NCBI GenBank assembly: GCA_002256005.1
Contig: NKIQ01000021.1
Location: 1 to 58,825, forward strand
Length of the DNA stretch: 58,825 nucleotides
Direction of reading: 5' to 3'
Source: Alphaproteobacteria bacterium PA4
Lineage (GTDB): Bacteria > Pseudomonadota > Alphaproteobacteria > Sphingomonadales > Sphingomonadaceae
The number at the start of each line of letters is the position of its first letter. Position 1 is the stretch's first letter. This document shows, in pieces, positions 19,426 to 27,784 of the stretch. Under the pieces are notes generated by a model that ran no database searches, was not told where the DNA came from, and was given only the letters and a program-made list of their open reading frames with translations. Both the position numbers and the translations under genes were made by a program.

Positions 19426-20154
19426 TCAGGCGGTGATGCGGAAGCGTGCCAAATAGTCATAGTCCGGCCGGCAGGCGTTGGCGACCGCTGCCACTTCGCC
19501 ACCCAGCACGGGCGGCGCGCCCTCCGGCGGGCCGAAGCCGGTCGAGGCCTCGACACTGGCATACCAGTGCGACGCCCAGATGCCGTCGCTGGCCCGCCGC
19601 CCCGGTGGCCAGGCCAGCATGGCGGGATCGAACGGGATGGCCAGCGCCGCGCACAGCGCCGCCAGCATCGCCGGCGGATCGCGCAATATGTCGCCCGAAT
19701 CGATCACCGGCGGCGCCCGGCCCAGCCGGTCGGCAACGCGATCGAAATAGGCGCGCTGGCGGGCGACGCCGAGATGCTCCGGCCGCACCGCCTCGCGCTT
19801 GGCGGCATAGCTGGCGACGACGCGTTCTGGCGCGCGGATCAGAAAGGCATGGGCGTGCCCGGGCAGGTCATCGATGCCCACCGGCCCTTCCATATGGTGC
19901 GCCATATGCTTCTGGTACCAGATCGGCCGCGGTTCCGGCGGCCGCCCGGCCATGGCGCGGGCGACACTGGCCCAGTCGCAATCCATGGCGGCGATGACCG
20001 CGTCCCGCATCGGCTGGTCGTCGCCGGTCGTGGCGAGATAGGCGCCATAGAAGGGCTCGTCCGACACAGCGGTATCGGGCCGCGCGCCAAAGCTGCGCAT
20101 CATCGCGGTGGAAAGATTGCGCGGGCCGCTCCACATCGCGATGCGGATGGTCAC
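19426..20154 (-). CDS. Sulfotransferase-like P-loop protein
   Basis: A 242-aa protein with an N-terminal strand-loop-helix IAMWSGPRNLSTAMMRSF resembling the 5'-phosphosulfate-binding loop of PAPS-dependent sulfotransferases, and a later RAPERVVASYAAKR segment like their 3'-phosphate motif. Length and spacing fit the compact bacterial sulfotransferase-like group, for which no reaction is established. Its ATG overlaps the stop of the class IV aminotransferase (ATGA), so the two proteins are made together and probably act in one process. Confidence 0.68.
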   Translation of the reverse strand: MTIRIAMWSGPRNLSTAMMRSFGARPDTAVSDEPFYGAYLATTGDDQPMRDAVIAAMDCDWASVARAMAGRPPEPRPIWYQKHMAHHMEGPVGIDDLPGHAHAFLIRAPERVVASYAAKREAVRPEHLGVARQRAYFDRVADRLGRAPPVIDSGDILRDPPAMLAALCAALAIPFDPAMLAWPPGRRASDGIWASHWYASVEASTGFGPPEGAPPVLGGEVAAVANACRPDYDYLARFRITA

Positions 20155-21083
20155 GGCCGGCCCCGGCCCGCCACGTCGCGGGCGATCAGCTCGCGGTACA
20201 GGCCCTGCAGCCGCTCGACCATCGGGCCGCGCCCGTCGCTCAGCACCCGGCCGTCGACGCTGGTGACGGGCGCCACCCCGGCGAAGGTGCCGGTGACAAA
20301 GGCTTCATCGGCGCCATAGACCTGGGTCAGCGAGAAATTCTTCTCGAACACCGGGATGCCGGCGGCCTTGCAGACATTGATGACATTGCGGCGGGTGATG
20401 CCATCGAGGCAGTAATCCCCCGACGATGTCCACACCTCGCCCCGGCGCACGATGAAGAAATGCGTCGAATTGCAGGTGGCGACGAAGCCATGCGGATCGA
20501 GCATCAGCGCCTCGTCCGCCCCGGCCTGGGTGGCCTGGATACAGGCGGTGATGCAGTTGAGCTTCGAATGCGAATTGAGGCGGGGGTCCTGCACATCGGG
20601 ATAGCCGCGGCGGACATGGACGGTGAACAGGCGGATGCCGCGCGTTGCGGTTTCGGGCAGCGGGTCCTTGTGCTCGGCGATGATGACGATGGTCGCCGGC
20701 GACACCACCACCCGCGGGTCCTGATAGGGCGTGGAGCGCAGGCCGCGCGTCACCATCAGCCGGATGTGGCAATGGTCCATGCCATTGGCGTCGATGGTAT
20801 CGTAGAGCCGCTGTTCCAGTTCGGCGCGGGTCACGCCCAGATCCATGAAGATCGCCTTGGCGCCTTCCCACAGCCGGTCGAAATGCTGGTCGAGGAACGC
20901 CACCCGGCCGCCATGCACGCGCAGCCCCTCCCAGACGCCATCGCCGAGCATGAAGCCCGAATCGAAGACGCTGACCATCGCCTCGCCGCGCGGTTTCAGC
21001 ACGCCATTGACGTTGATCAGGATCGTGTCGTTGCGCGGATCAGGCGCATGACCATGGGTGCCGAGGGACGCTGCTTGTGCCAT
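20151..21083 (-). CDS. Class IV aminotransferase (branched-chain / D-amino-acid aminotransferase-like)
   Basis: A 310-aa fold-type IV PLP enzyme. The PLP lysine lies in LNSHSKLNCI; ADEALMLDPHGFVATCNSTHFF and GITRRNVI are the other cofactor-region motifs, and VFDSGFMLGDGVWEGLR is typical of the N-terminal domain. It transfers an amino group between an amino acid and a 2-oxo acid; sequence alone does not separate branched-chain from D-amino-acid or lyase activity. No Shine-Dalgarno precedes the ATG, and a 130-bp palindrome ends only 9 bp upstream, so its leader is unusual. Confidence 0.83.
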   Translation of the reverse strand: MAQAASLGTHGHAPDPRNDTILINVNGVLKPRGEAMVSVFDSGFMLGDGVWEGLRVHGGRVAFLDQHFDRLWEGAKAIFMDLGVTRAELEQRLYDTIDANGMDHCHIRLMVTRGLRSTPYQDPRVVVSPATIVIIAEHKDPLPETATRGIRLFTVHVRRGYPDVQDPRLNSHSKLNCITACIQATQAGADEALMLDPHGFVATCNSTHFFIVRRGEVWTSSGDYCLDGITRRNVINVCKAAGIPVFEKNFSLTQVYGADEAFVTGTFAGVAPVTSVDGRVLSDGRGPMVERLQGLYRELIARDVAGRGRP

Positions 21084-21092
21084 GATGCCAGT

Positions 21093-21222
21093 CTAGAGTC
21101 GATTGCGTTAAAGTGAAGTCGGCACCGGCCCGCTCCCCCGCCCGGCCACCCATCGGGATTATCCTAAGGGGGGGGCCGGGCGGGGGAGCGGTCCGGTACC
21201 GTCCGACTGCAATCGACTCTAG
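21093..21222. repeat. 130-bp palindromic element between divergent genes
   Basis: Ends are perfect inverted repeats: CTAGAGTCGATTGC at 21093-21106 and its complement at 21209-21222. Inside, the 18-base arm CCGCTCCCCCGCCCGGCC (21130-21147) is mirrored exactly at 21174-21191, with a 26-base loop. It resembles a miniature inverted-repeat element in form. It occupies most of the gap between the aminotransferase (-) and LpxR-like (+) starts, where promoters are expected. No second copy is in this window. Confidence 0.85.
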
Positions 21223-21263
21223 CCGGTCAGGGGCCGGGTTCAACTGCCGACTCTGGGGGTGGC

Positions 21264-22259
21264 ATGCCATATCGCGGACCAATTCTGCTGGCGCTGTTGC
21301 TGCTGCCCGTAACGGCCGCACAGGCAGCCGATGACAGCCGCGGCGTGCTGAGCTTCACCGTCGAGAATGACGCCGTCGGCGATACCGACGAAGGCTATAC
21401 CAACGGCCTGCGCGCCGCCTGGACCAGCCCGGCCGGCAAGCGGCCGTTCTGGGCGGCCATCGGCCTTGAAAAACTGCCCCTGCTGCCCCGCGATGCGACG
21501 CTGCGCTACGAAACCAGCCTCGGCCAGAGCATGTTCACGCCGCAGGATATCGACCGTCTGCGCGCCGATCCGCGCGACCGGCCCTATGCCGGCTTCACCT
21601 ATGTCGGCCTTGGCGTCATCGCCATCGCGCCGCCCCGCACCTCGGGCCTCCAGCGCATCGACCAGCTGCAATTGACGCTCGGCATCATTGGCCCCGCCTC
21701 GCTGGCCGGCGACACCCAGATCACCTGGCACCGCTGGTTCGGCTTCAACCGGCCCAACGGCTGGGACGCGCAGCTGCGCAATGAACCGGCGCTCAACCTC
21801 AGCTATCGCCAGAGCCTGCGCCTGCCGCCGGCGCGCATCGCCGGCCTCGACGCCGACCTCACCCCGCACTGGGGCTTCGCCATCGGCAATGTCTATGACT
21901 ATGCCAATGCCGGCGCGACCATCCGCATCGGATCGAACCTGCCCCCCCAGGGCGTCGGGCGCATCGAACCCTCGATCGCCGGCAGCGGCGCCTTCAACCG
22001 CTCCCGCCGCGTGCACCTCCAGGCCTTTGCCGGCGTCGATGCCCGCGCCATCGCCCGCAACATCTTCCTCGACGGCAACAGCTTCGTCTCAGGCCCCGGC
22101 GTCGCCAAGAACGCCATCGTCGTCGATGTCGAAGGCGGCGCCGTGCTGACCTGGCGCCGTGTCCGCCTGTCCTACACGCAAGTCTTCCGCAGCCGGGAGT
22201 TCAAGAACCAGCCACGACCGGCGAACTTCGGCTCGCTGGGGCTGGCGATCGGGTTTTGA
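21264..22259 (+). CDS. LpxR-like lipid A deacylase family outer-membrane protein
   Basis: A 331-aa protein with a signal peptide (ILLALLLLPVTAAQA) and the family opening FTVENDAVGDTDEGYTNGLR. LpxR (DUF2219) proteins are 12-stranded outer-membrane barrels that remove the 3'-acyloxyacyl chain of lipid A. The Asn-Asp pair in ENDA and the His in ITWHRWFGFNRP correspond to conserved family residues; I could not verify the full catalytic set. The protein ends in an aromatic residue (GLAIGF), as outer-membrane barrels do. Many sphingomonads have glycosphingolipids instead of LPS, so the natural substrate is uncertain. Confidence 0.78.
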   Translation: MPYRGPILLALLLLPVTAAQAADDSRGVLSFTVENDAVGDTDEGYTNGLRAAWTSPAGKRPFWAAIGLEKLPLLPRDATLRYETSLGQSMFTPQDIDRLRADPRDRPYAGFTYVGLGVIAIAPPRTSGLQRIDQLQLTLGIIGPASLAGDTQITWHRWFGFNRPNGWDAQLRNEPALNLSYRQSLRLPPARIAGLDADLTPHWGFAIGNVYDYANAGATIRIGSNLPPQGVGRIEPSIAGSGAFNRSRRVHLQAFAGVDARAIARNIFLDGNSFVSGPGVAKNAIVVDVEGGAVLTWRRVRLSYTQVFRSREFKNQPRPANFGSLGLAIGF

Positions 22260-22292
22260 GGGGTTGCGTCGTTATACGGGGGAAGAAGAGGA

Positions 22293-22416
22293 GCCTCCGG
22301 CGGCTGGGGCCGTAGGCCCCAGACCCCATTCCTTCGGTGCTTTCGCGACAGCGCTGGTTTCTACGGACCAATCAAATGAATGGGGTCTGGGGCCGACGGC
22401 CCCAGCCGCCGGAGGC
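22293..22416. repeat. Palindromic intergenic element, family A, copy 2
   Basis: Begins GCCTCCGGCGGCTGGGG and ends with its complement. Nested hairpins are GGGGCC-GTA-GGCCCC (left) and GGGGCC-GAC-GGCCCC (right). The centre differs from copies 1, 3 and 4, and the outer GTATCGACATT ends are absent. It lies between the convergent LpxR-like and DUF1192 genes. Confidence 0.87.
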
Positions 22417-22428
22417 AAAATAGCAGTA

Positions 22429-22626
22429 CTATTTCCGGAACAGACTGTCCGCCGCCGCCCGGAACTGCGCCGCGCCTTCGCGCTTGGCGCGGCTGCGGGT
22501 GATTTCGGCGTCCAGCGCCAGGATGCGGTCGTCGAGCTCGGCGATGGAGAGCTTGTCCAGGTCTTCGCGCGCCAGCTCGGCGATGAGATCGGATTTGCGT
22601 TTCGGCAGGTCGGCTTCGTCGAACAT
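22429..22626 (-). CDS. DUF1192 family small protein
   Basis: A 65-aa acidic/basic helical protein: MFDEADLPKRKSDLIAEL at the start, then LDKLSIAELDDRILALDAEI and a tail RAAADSLFRK. This matches the alphaproteobacterial DUF1192 family, whose members have a short heptad-like helix and no known function. It sits inside a much longer open frame that runs antisense to the quinone oxidoreductase; the ATG at 22626 and the conserved family N-terminus define the real gene. Family A copy 2 lies directly after it. Confidence 0.8.
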   Translation of the reverse strand: MFDEADLPKRKSDLIAELAREDLDKLSIAELDDRILALDAEITRSRAKREGAAQFRAAADSLFRK

Positions 22627-22671
22627 GGCATGAAGCGTTGACCGGGCGGCCCTGGCTGTCAATATCGGCGC

Positions 22672-23676
22672 ATGACCCTGACCGCCATTCCCGCCACCAT
22701 GACCGCCATCGATCCTGCCGCGCCGGGCGGGCCGGAGGTGTTGCAGCCCGTCACCCGCCCGGTGCCGCAGCCGGGGCCGGGGGAGGTGCTCGTCAGGGTC
22801 GCGGCGGCCGGGGTCAATCGGCCGGATGTGCTGCAACGGCTGGGGCTGTATCCGATGCCGCCCGGTGCGCCGACGATTCCCGGGCTGGAGATCGCCGGCA
22901 CGGTGGTGGCGCTGGGCGACGGCGTCGAGCGCTGGCGCGTTGGTGACGCCGTGTGCGCGCTGGTGGCGGGCGGCGGCTATGCCGAATATTGCACGGCGCC
23001 GGCCGGGCAGTGCCTGGCCGTGCCGGCCGGCATGGCGATGCAGGACGCAGCCGGCCTGCCCGAAACCTGGTTCACCGTCTGGTCGAACGTGATGGACCGC
23101 GGCCATGCCCGGCCGGGCGAGACCATGCTGGTGCATGGCGGCACCTCGGGCATCGGCGTCACCGCCATCCAGCTCGGCCAGGCCATCGGGCTGGCGGTCA
23201 TCGTCACCGCCGGCAGTGCCGACAAATGCGCGGCGGCGCTGCGGCTGGGGGCGGCGCATGCCATCGATTACAATGCGCAGGATTTCGTCGCCGAAGTGGC
23301 GCGGATCACCGATGATCGTGGTGTCGATCTGGTGCTCGACATGGTCGGCGGCGATTATGTGCCGCGCAATCTGAAATGCCTGGCCGATGATGGCCGCCAT
23401 GTCTCGATCGCCTTCCAGCGCGGGACGCGCGCCGATCTCGATCTGATGGCGGTGATGCGCAAGCGGCTGACGCTGACCGGATCGATGCTGCGCCCGCGCC
23501 CGATCGCCTTCAAGGCCGCCATCGCCGAAACGCTGGAGGGCGTGATCTGGCCGGAATATGAGGCCGGGCGGCTGACCCCGGTCACCGACCAGGTCTTTCC
23601 GCTGGCAGAGGCGGCCGATGCGCACCGGCGCATGGAGGCCGGCGCGCATGTCGGCAAGATCGTGCTGACGATCTGA
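22672..23676 (+). CDS. Zinc-free quinone oxidoreductase (QOR/TP53I3-like)
   Basis: A 334-aa medium-chain dehydrogenase/reductase of the quinone oxidoreductase branch, NADPH-dependent and probably detoxifying. Seen: EVLVRVAAAGVNRPDVLQR, GLEIAGTVVALGDGV, and the nucleotide-binding MLVHGGTSGIGVTAIQL; the zinc-ligand Cys cluster of alcohol dehydrogenases is missing. A second ATG at 22699 is an alternative start. TTGACC-17-AATATC (22638-22666) would place the transcript start almost on the first ATG, so the message may be leaderless. It is divergent from the DUF1192 gene. Confidence 0.87.
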   Translation: MTLTAIPATMTAIDPAAPGGPEVLQPVTRPVPQPGPGEVLVRVAAAGVNRPDVLQRLGLYPMPPGAPTIPGLEIAGTVVALGDGVERWRVGDAVCALVAGGGYAEYCTAPAGQCLAVPAGMAMQDAAGLPETWFTVWSNVMDRGHARPGETMLVHGGTSGIGVTAIQLGQAIGLAVIVTAGSADKCAAALRLGAAHAIDYNAQDFVAEVARITDDRGVDLVLDMVGGDYVPRNLKCLADDGRHVSIAFQRGTRADLDLMAVMRKRLTLTGSMLRPRPIAFKAAIAETLEGVIWPEYEAGRLTPVTDQVFPLAEAADAHRRMEAGAHVGKIVLTI

Positions 23677-23685
23677 CGGTGGTGG

Positions 23686-24417
23686 TCAGCGACGCGCCAG
23701 CGTCGGTTGCCGGCGCATCGCCAGGCCGAGCAGGCCGAAGCCGCTGAGCAGCATCGCCCAGCTGCCCGGCTCCGGCACACCGCCGACCTGATAGCTGCCG
23801 AGGCCGACAAACTGCAATTGCGTGCGGTAGGTATAGGCGTTGAGGCTGTAGCTGTAGAAGTTGAAATCCATGGTGCCGGTGACGCCGGCGCTGGTGCGCG
23901 GCACCAGATCCGCCAGCCGGGCTGCCATGCCCGTGGCGCAGCAGCCGGACAGGATCAGGCTGGATGTGTAGATGCCGGTATTGGGGTAAAGCTGGCGATT
24001 GAAGGCGTGCGTTGTGCCGCCCAGGCTGGTGTACATTTCGCCGCCGTCACCCAGACCAATGGGGCCCTGCAGGGCATCCCAGGTCTGGCCATTGACGGTG
24101 AGGGTCGCCGACAGGATCGGTGACGGCTGACCCGCGTTCATGCTCGAACCCCGGCCTTCGGAATTGGGGCCGAACAGGAACGGCGTGCCGATGCTGGTGT
24201 CATAGCGGAAGCGCGCGACCGCGGTCTTGCCGCGCAGATTGCCGCCCACCGCGCCGAACAGGCCGGCGCCGTCGATGCCCTGATTCTGCCCGGTGAACTG
24301 GCTGATCGTGGTGGTGTAGGTGGCGGTGCGCACGGCCCCCTGCGCTGGCGCCGCCGCCATGGCCAACAGGATGCTACCGGCCAGCAGCCCGCTGATCTTC
24401 CAACCTTGCCCGTTCAC
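23686..24417 (-). CDS. PEP-CTERM sorting-domain protein
   Basis: A 243-aa secreted protein: signal peptide ISGLLAGSILLAMAAAPAQG, a low-complexity Gly/Thr/Ser/Asn-rich body, and a C-terminal sorting signal made of VPEPGSWAMLLSGFGLLG followed by a basic tail (AMRRQPTLARR). Such signals are cut by an exosortase during export with exopolysaccharide; no exosortase gene lies in this window. The body has no known domain. Its first 44 bp overlap the tail of the HTH/hydrolase gene, and a 21-bp palindrome stands upstream. Confidence 0.82.
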   Translation of the reverse strand: MNGQGWKISGLLAGSILLAMAAAPAQGAVRTATYTTTISQFTGQNQGIDGAGLFGAVGGNLRGKTAVARFRYDTSIGTPFLFGPNSEGRGSSMNAGQPSPILSATLTVNGQTWDALQGPIGLGDGGEMYTSLGGTTHAFNRQLYPNTGIYTSSLILSGCCATGMAARLADLVPRTSAGVTGTMDFNFYSYSLNAYTYRTQLQFVGLGSYQVGGVPEPGSWAMLLSGFGLLGLAMRRQPTLARR

Positions 24418-26167
24418 CCGCCCTTACCCCTTGGTCCTGTTGCGGCACGAGTCGTGCCGCACCGGCGCGCGCGCGCCCATCCCCATTTGCAGGGGGCCCG
24501 GACCCGCAACCGGTGAGCGCTGCGACGAGCAGCTGCGGATGACTGTAGCTGATGAAGCGGCCGGCATCCGGGATGACGCGGATGTGCGCGTCCGGCAGGA
24601 TGCGGCGCCAATAGTCGCGGTTTTCGCCGGCATCATGCATGAAGTCCGTGCCGCCGATCAGCAGGGTCAGGTCATGGGTGCCGGGGGTGATCGGCGGCGG
24701 GCCGGACGTCGCCTGCATCACCTGTTCGCGCACCAGCCCGTCGATGCGGCCACGGCGGAAGGGCTCCAGCTTGCGCCAGAAATCCATCAGCAGCGCCGGA
24801 TCGGCCATGGCGCGGGCATCGGCGGGGCTGGTTGCCGTCCAGTCCTGCATGGCATTGGCAATGCGGCTGTGGCTGGCCAGCTTGAACAGGATGTTGAGAC
24901 CGGCGGCGACAGCGCGGGGGCGGCGGGCAAACTGGCGCTTCATGATCGCCATCATGCCCTGGGCACGGTTGCCATGGGCCGAATCGGGTTCGGGCGCATC
25001 GACGACGACCCGCGTCACCAGCGCCGGCGCTCCGGCCAGCAAGGCCAGCACCACCGGCATCGGGCCGTGCGCAATCACCGGCAGCGGCCCCCAGCCCATG
25101 GCGGCGCACAGCGCCACCACATCGGCGGTGCAGGCGGCCAGATAGTCTGCTGCCATCGCCGCCACCGGCACGGCGTCGGAGTCGCCATAGCCGGGGCGAT
25201 CGGGCGATATCGGGCGAAAGCCGGCGTTCTGCAGCGCCTCGACCAGCGCCCGGTCGACCCCGCGACAGTTCATGCTGTTGTGCAGGACCAGCACCGGCCG
25301 GGCCTGATCCGGGCCATAGTCGCTGGCCACCAGCTGCCGGCCATCGGGCGCGGTGATGCGGATGTCGCGACAGGCGGGCGCCGGCCAGGCTTCGTCTCGC
25401 GGTGGCAATCGGGTGATGATCGCCAGCCCGCGCACTTCCGCCAGCAAACGCGCGAGGCCGATGGCGCTGCTGACGCCGGTGGCGGTAAACACCGCGGCCA
25501 GTTCCTTCTTGGCGACGGCGGCGGAAATGCCCAGCGCCGCTGCGGCAGCGGCCCGGCTCGACCCATCGGCAATCAGCCCGGCCAGGCGGCGCTGCCGCTG
25601 CGACAGGGCGAACAGCGCCGCGACGCCGCCATCGCTTTCGCTGCTGGTGTCGGCGTCGAGCGTGCCGAGCACCGCCCAGGTGACCAGGCGCGGCAGGTTG
25701 GGCGCCCAGACCAGCTTGCGCGCCTGCTCCAGATAATCGCGTGCGGTGTTGAACCGGATGCCGGTCGCCTGCGCCGCCGCCCGGACATCGCCATGATTGT
25801 GCAGCGCGGCTATGGTGCGGACCTGGGCCGGCGACAGGCCGAAGGCGGCGCCGAAGCGTGCCACCCGCGCCGGCACCGCCGCGGGTGACAGGCGGACCAC
25901 GCCCACCGTGTCGCCGGGCGCGTCCAGCGCCGGCCAGGCGACCTGCCAGTCGCGCGCTGCGGTCAGCGGTGCGACGGCCAGCACCACCGGGCCGGCCGCC
26001 GTATCGACGAGTTCAAAGGCAGGGGACACCGGCCGGCTGGCGACCGCCGCCACCAGCGTCCGGCGCAGCGCCGGCGGCAGTTGTGCCAGGAACCCGGCCG
26101 GGTCCAGCACCACATCGCCATCGCCCGTCAGCAGGCCGATGTCACAATCCGGAAGCACTGCGGCCAT
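24374..26167 (-). CDS. Tandem LuxR-type HTH protein fused to a degenerate alpha/beta-hydrolase domain
   Basis: A 597-aa fusion. Residues ~1-100 have no recognisable domain. Two LuxR-like HTH units follow: LSPAQVRTIAALHNHGDVRA (~111) and LSQRQRRLAGLIADGSSRAA (~188). From ~270 to ~555 the sequence follows an alpha/beta hydrolase (RPVLVLHNSMN, SPDRPGYGDSD, LLIGGTDFMHD). The nucleophile elbow reads AHGPM, with Gly where Ser is expected, and the catalytic His site reads AGRFISYSH, with Arg. It may sense a ligand rather than hydrolyse one. The last ~44 residues look like translated non-coding sequence. It follows ilvC by 33 bp on the same strand. Confidence 0.7.
   Translation of the reverse strand: MAAVLPDCDIGLLTGDGDVVLDPAGFLAQLPPALRRTLVAAVASRPVSPAFELVDTAAGPVVLAVAPLTAARDWQVAWPALDAPGDTVGVVRLSPAAVPARVARFGAAFGLSPAQVRTIAALHNHGDVRAAAQATGIRFNTARDYLEQARKLVWAPNLPRLVTWAVLGTLDADTSSESDGGVAALFALSQRQRRLAGLIADGSSRAAAAAALGISAAVAKKELAAVFTATGVSSAIGLARLLAEVRGLAIITRLPPRDEAWPAPACRDIRITAPDGRQLVASDYGPDQARPVLVLHNSMNCRGVDRALVEALQNAGFRPISPDRPGYGDSDAVPVAAMAADYLAACTADVVALCAAMGWGPLPVIAHGPMPVVLALLAGAPALVTRVVVDAPEPDSAHGNRAQGMMAIMKRQFARRPRAVAAGLNILFKLASHSRIANAMQDWTATSPADARAMADPALLMDFWRKLEPFRRGRIDGLVREQVMQATSGPPPITPGTHDLTLLIGGTDFMHDAGENRDYWRRILPDAHIRVIPDAGRFISYSHPQLLVAALTGCGSGPPANGDGRARAGAARLVPQQDQGVRAGERARLEDQRAAGR
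24441..24461. promoter_or_regulatory. 21-bp perfect palindrome upstream of a PEP-CTERM gene
   Basis: TGCGGCACGA-G-TCGTGCCGCA, 24 bp upstream of the first PEP-CTERM start and inside the tail of the upstream gene. It could be an operator, a hairpin ending the upstream transcript, or a degenerate sigma-54 site: on the minus strand it reads CGGCACGACTCGTGC, with GG and GC 10 bp apart as sigma-54 promoters require but with two mismatches. Confidence 0.4.
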
Positions 26168-26200
26168 GGCCGCCGCCGCTCGGCCGTAACGCGATCCGGG

Positions 26201-27271
<1,071 letters not shown>

Positions 27272-27784
27272 TTAAACCGCCTCCGACCCGCGGGCGATGG
27301 CGACGACGCCGGTGCGGGCGACCTCGACCAGGCCGACCTCGCGCATCAGCGCGATGAACTGGTCGACCTTCGCTGTCGGCCCGCTGACTTCGAACACGAA
27401 ACTGCCCGTCGTCGTGTCCACCGGCCGCGCCCGGAAGATGTCGGCGATGCGCAGCGCTTCGTCGCGCAGCGCGCCCTTGCCGGCCACCTTGACCAGCGCC
27501 ATCTCGCGCTCGACATGCGGCCCCAGCGCCGTCAGGTCGAGCACGCGGTGCACCGGCACCAGCCGGTCGAGCTGGGCGATGATCTGTTCGATGACCGGCG
27601 GCGGCCCGTTGGTGACGACGGTGATGCGGCTGACCGCCTGGTCGCCCGACACATCGGCGACGGTCAGGCTGTCGATATTATAGCCACGCGCCGAGAACAG
27701 CCCGACGATGCGGGCCAGCACGCCGGCTTCATTGTCGACGAGGATGGAGAGCGTGTGGCGTTCGCTGGGGAGATGTTTCATCAC
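27272..27784 (-). CDS. ilvN: Acetolactate synthase small (regulatory) subunit
   Basis: A 170-aa regulatory subunit of acetohydroxyacid synthase, giving valine feedback control. The N-terminal ACT domain is clear: RHTLSILVDNEAGVLARIVGLF, then RGYNIDSLTVADV. A C-terminal half with DEALRIADIFRARPVD matches the standard two-domain length. The ATG overlaps the ilvB stop (ATGA), so subunits are made in a coupled way. Also named ilvH in some genomes. Confidence 0.96.
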   Translation of the reverse strand: MMKHLPSERHTLSILVDNEAGVLARIVGLFSARGYNIDSLTVADVSGDQAVSRITVVTNGPPPVIEQIIAQLDRLVPVHRVLDLTALGPHVEREMALVKVAGKGALRDEALRIADIFRARPVDTTTGSFVFEVSGPTAKVDQFIALMREVGLVEVARTGVVAIARGSEAV

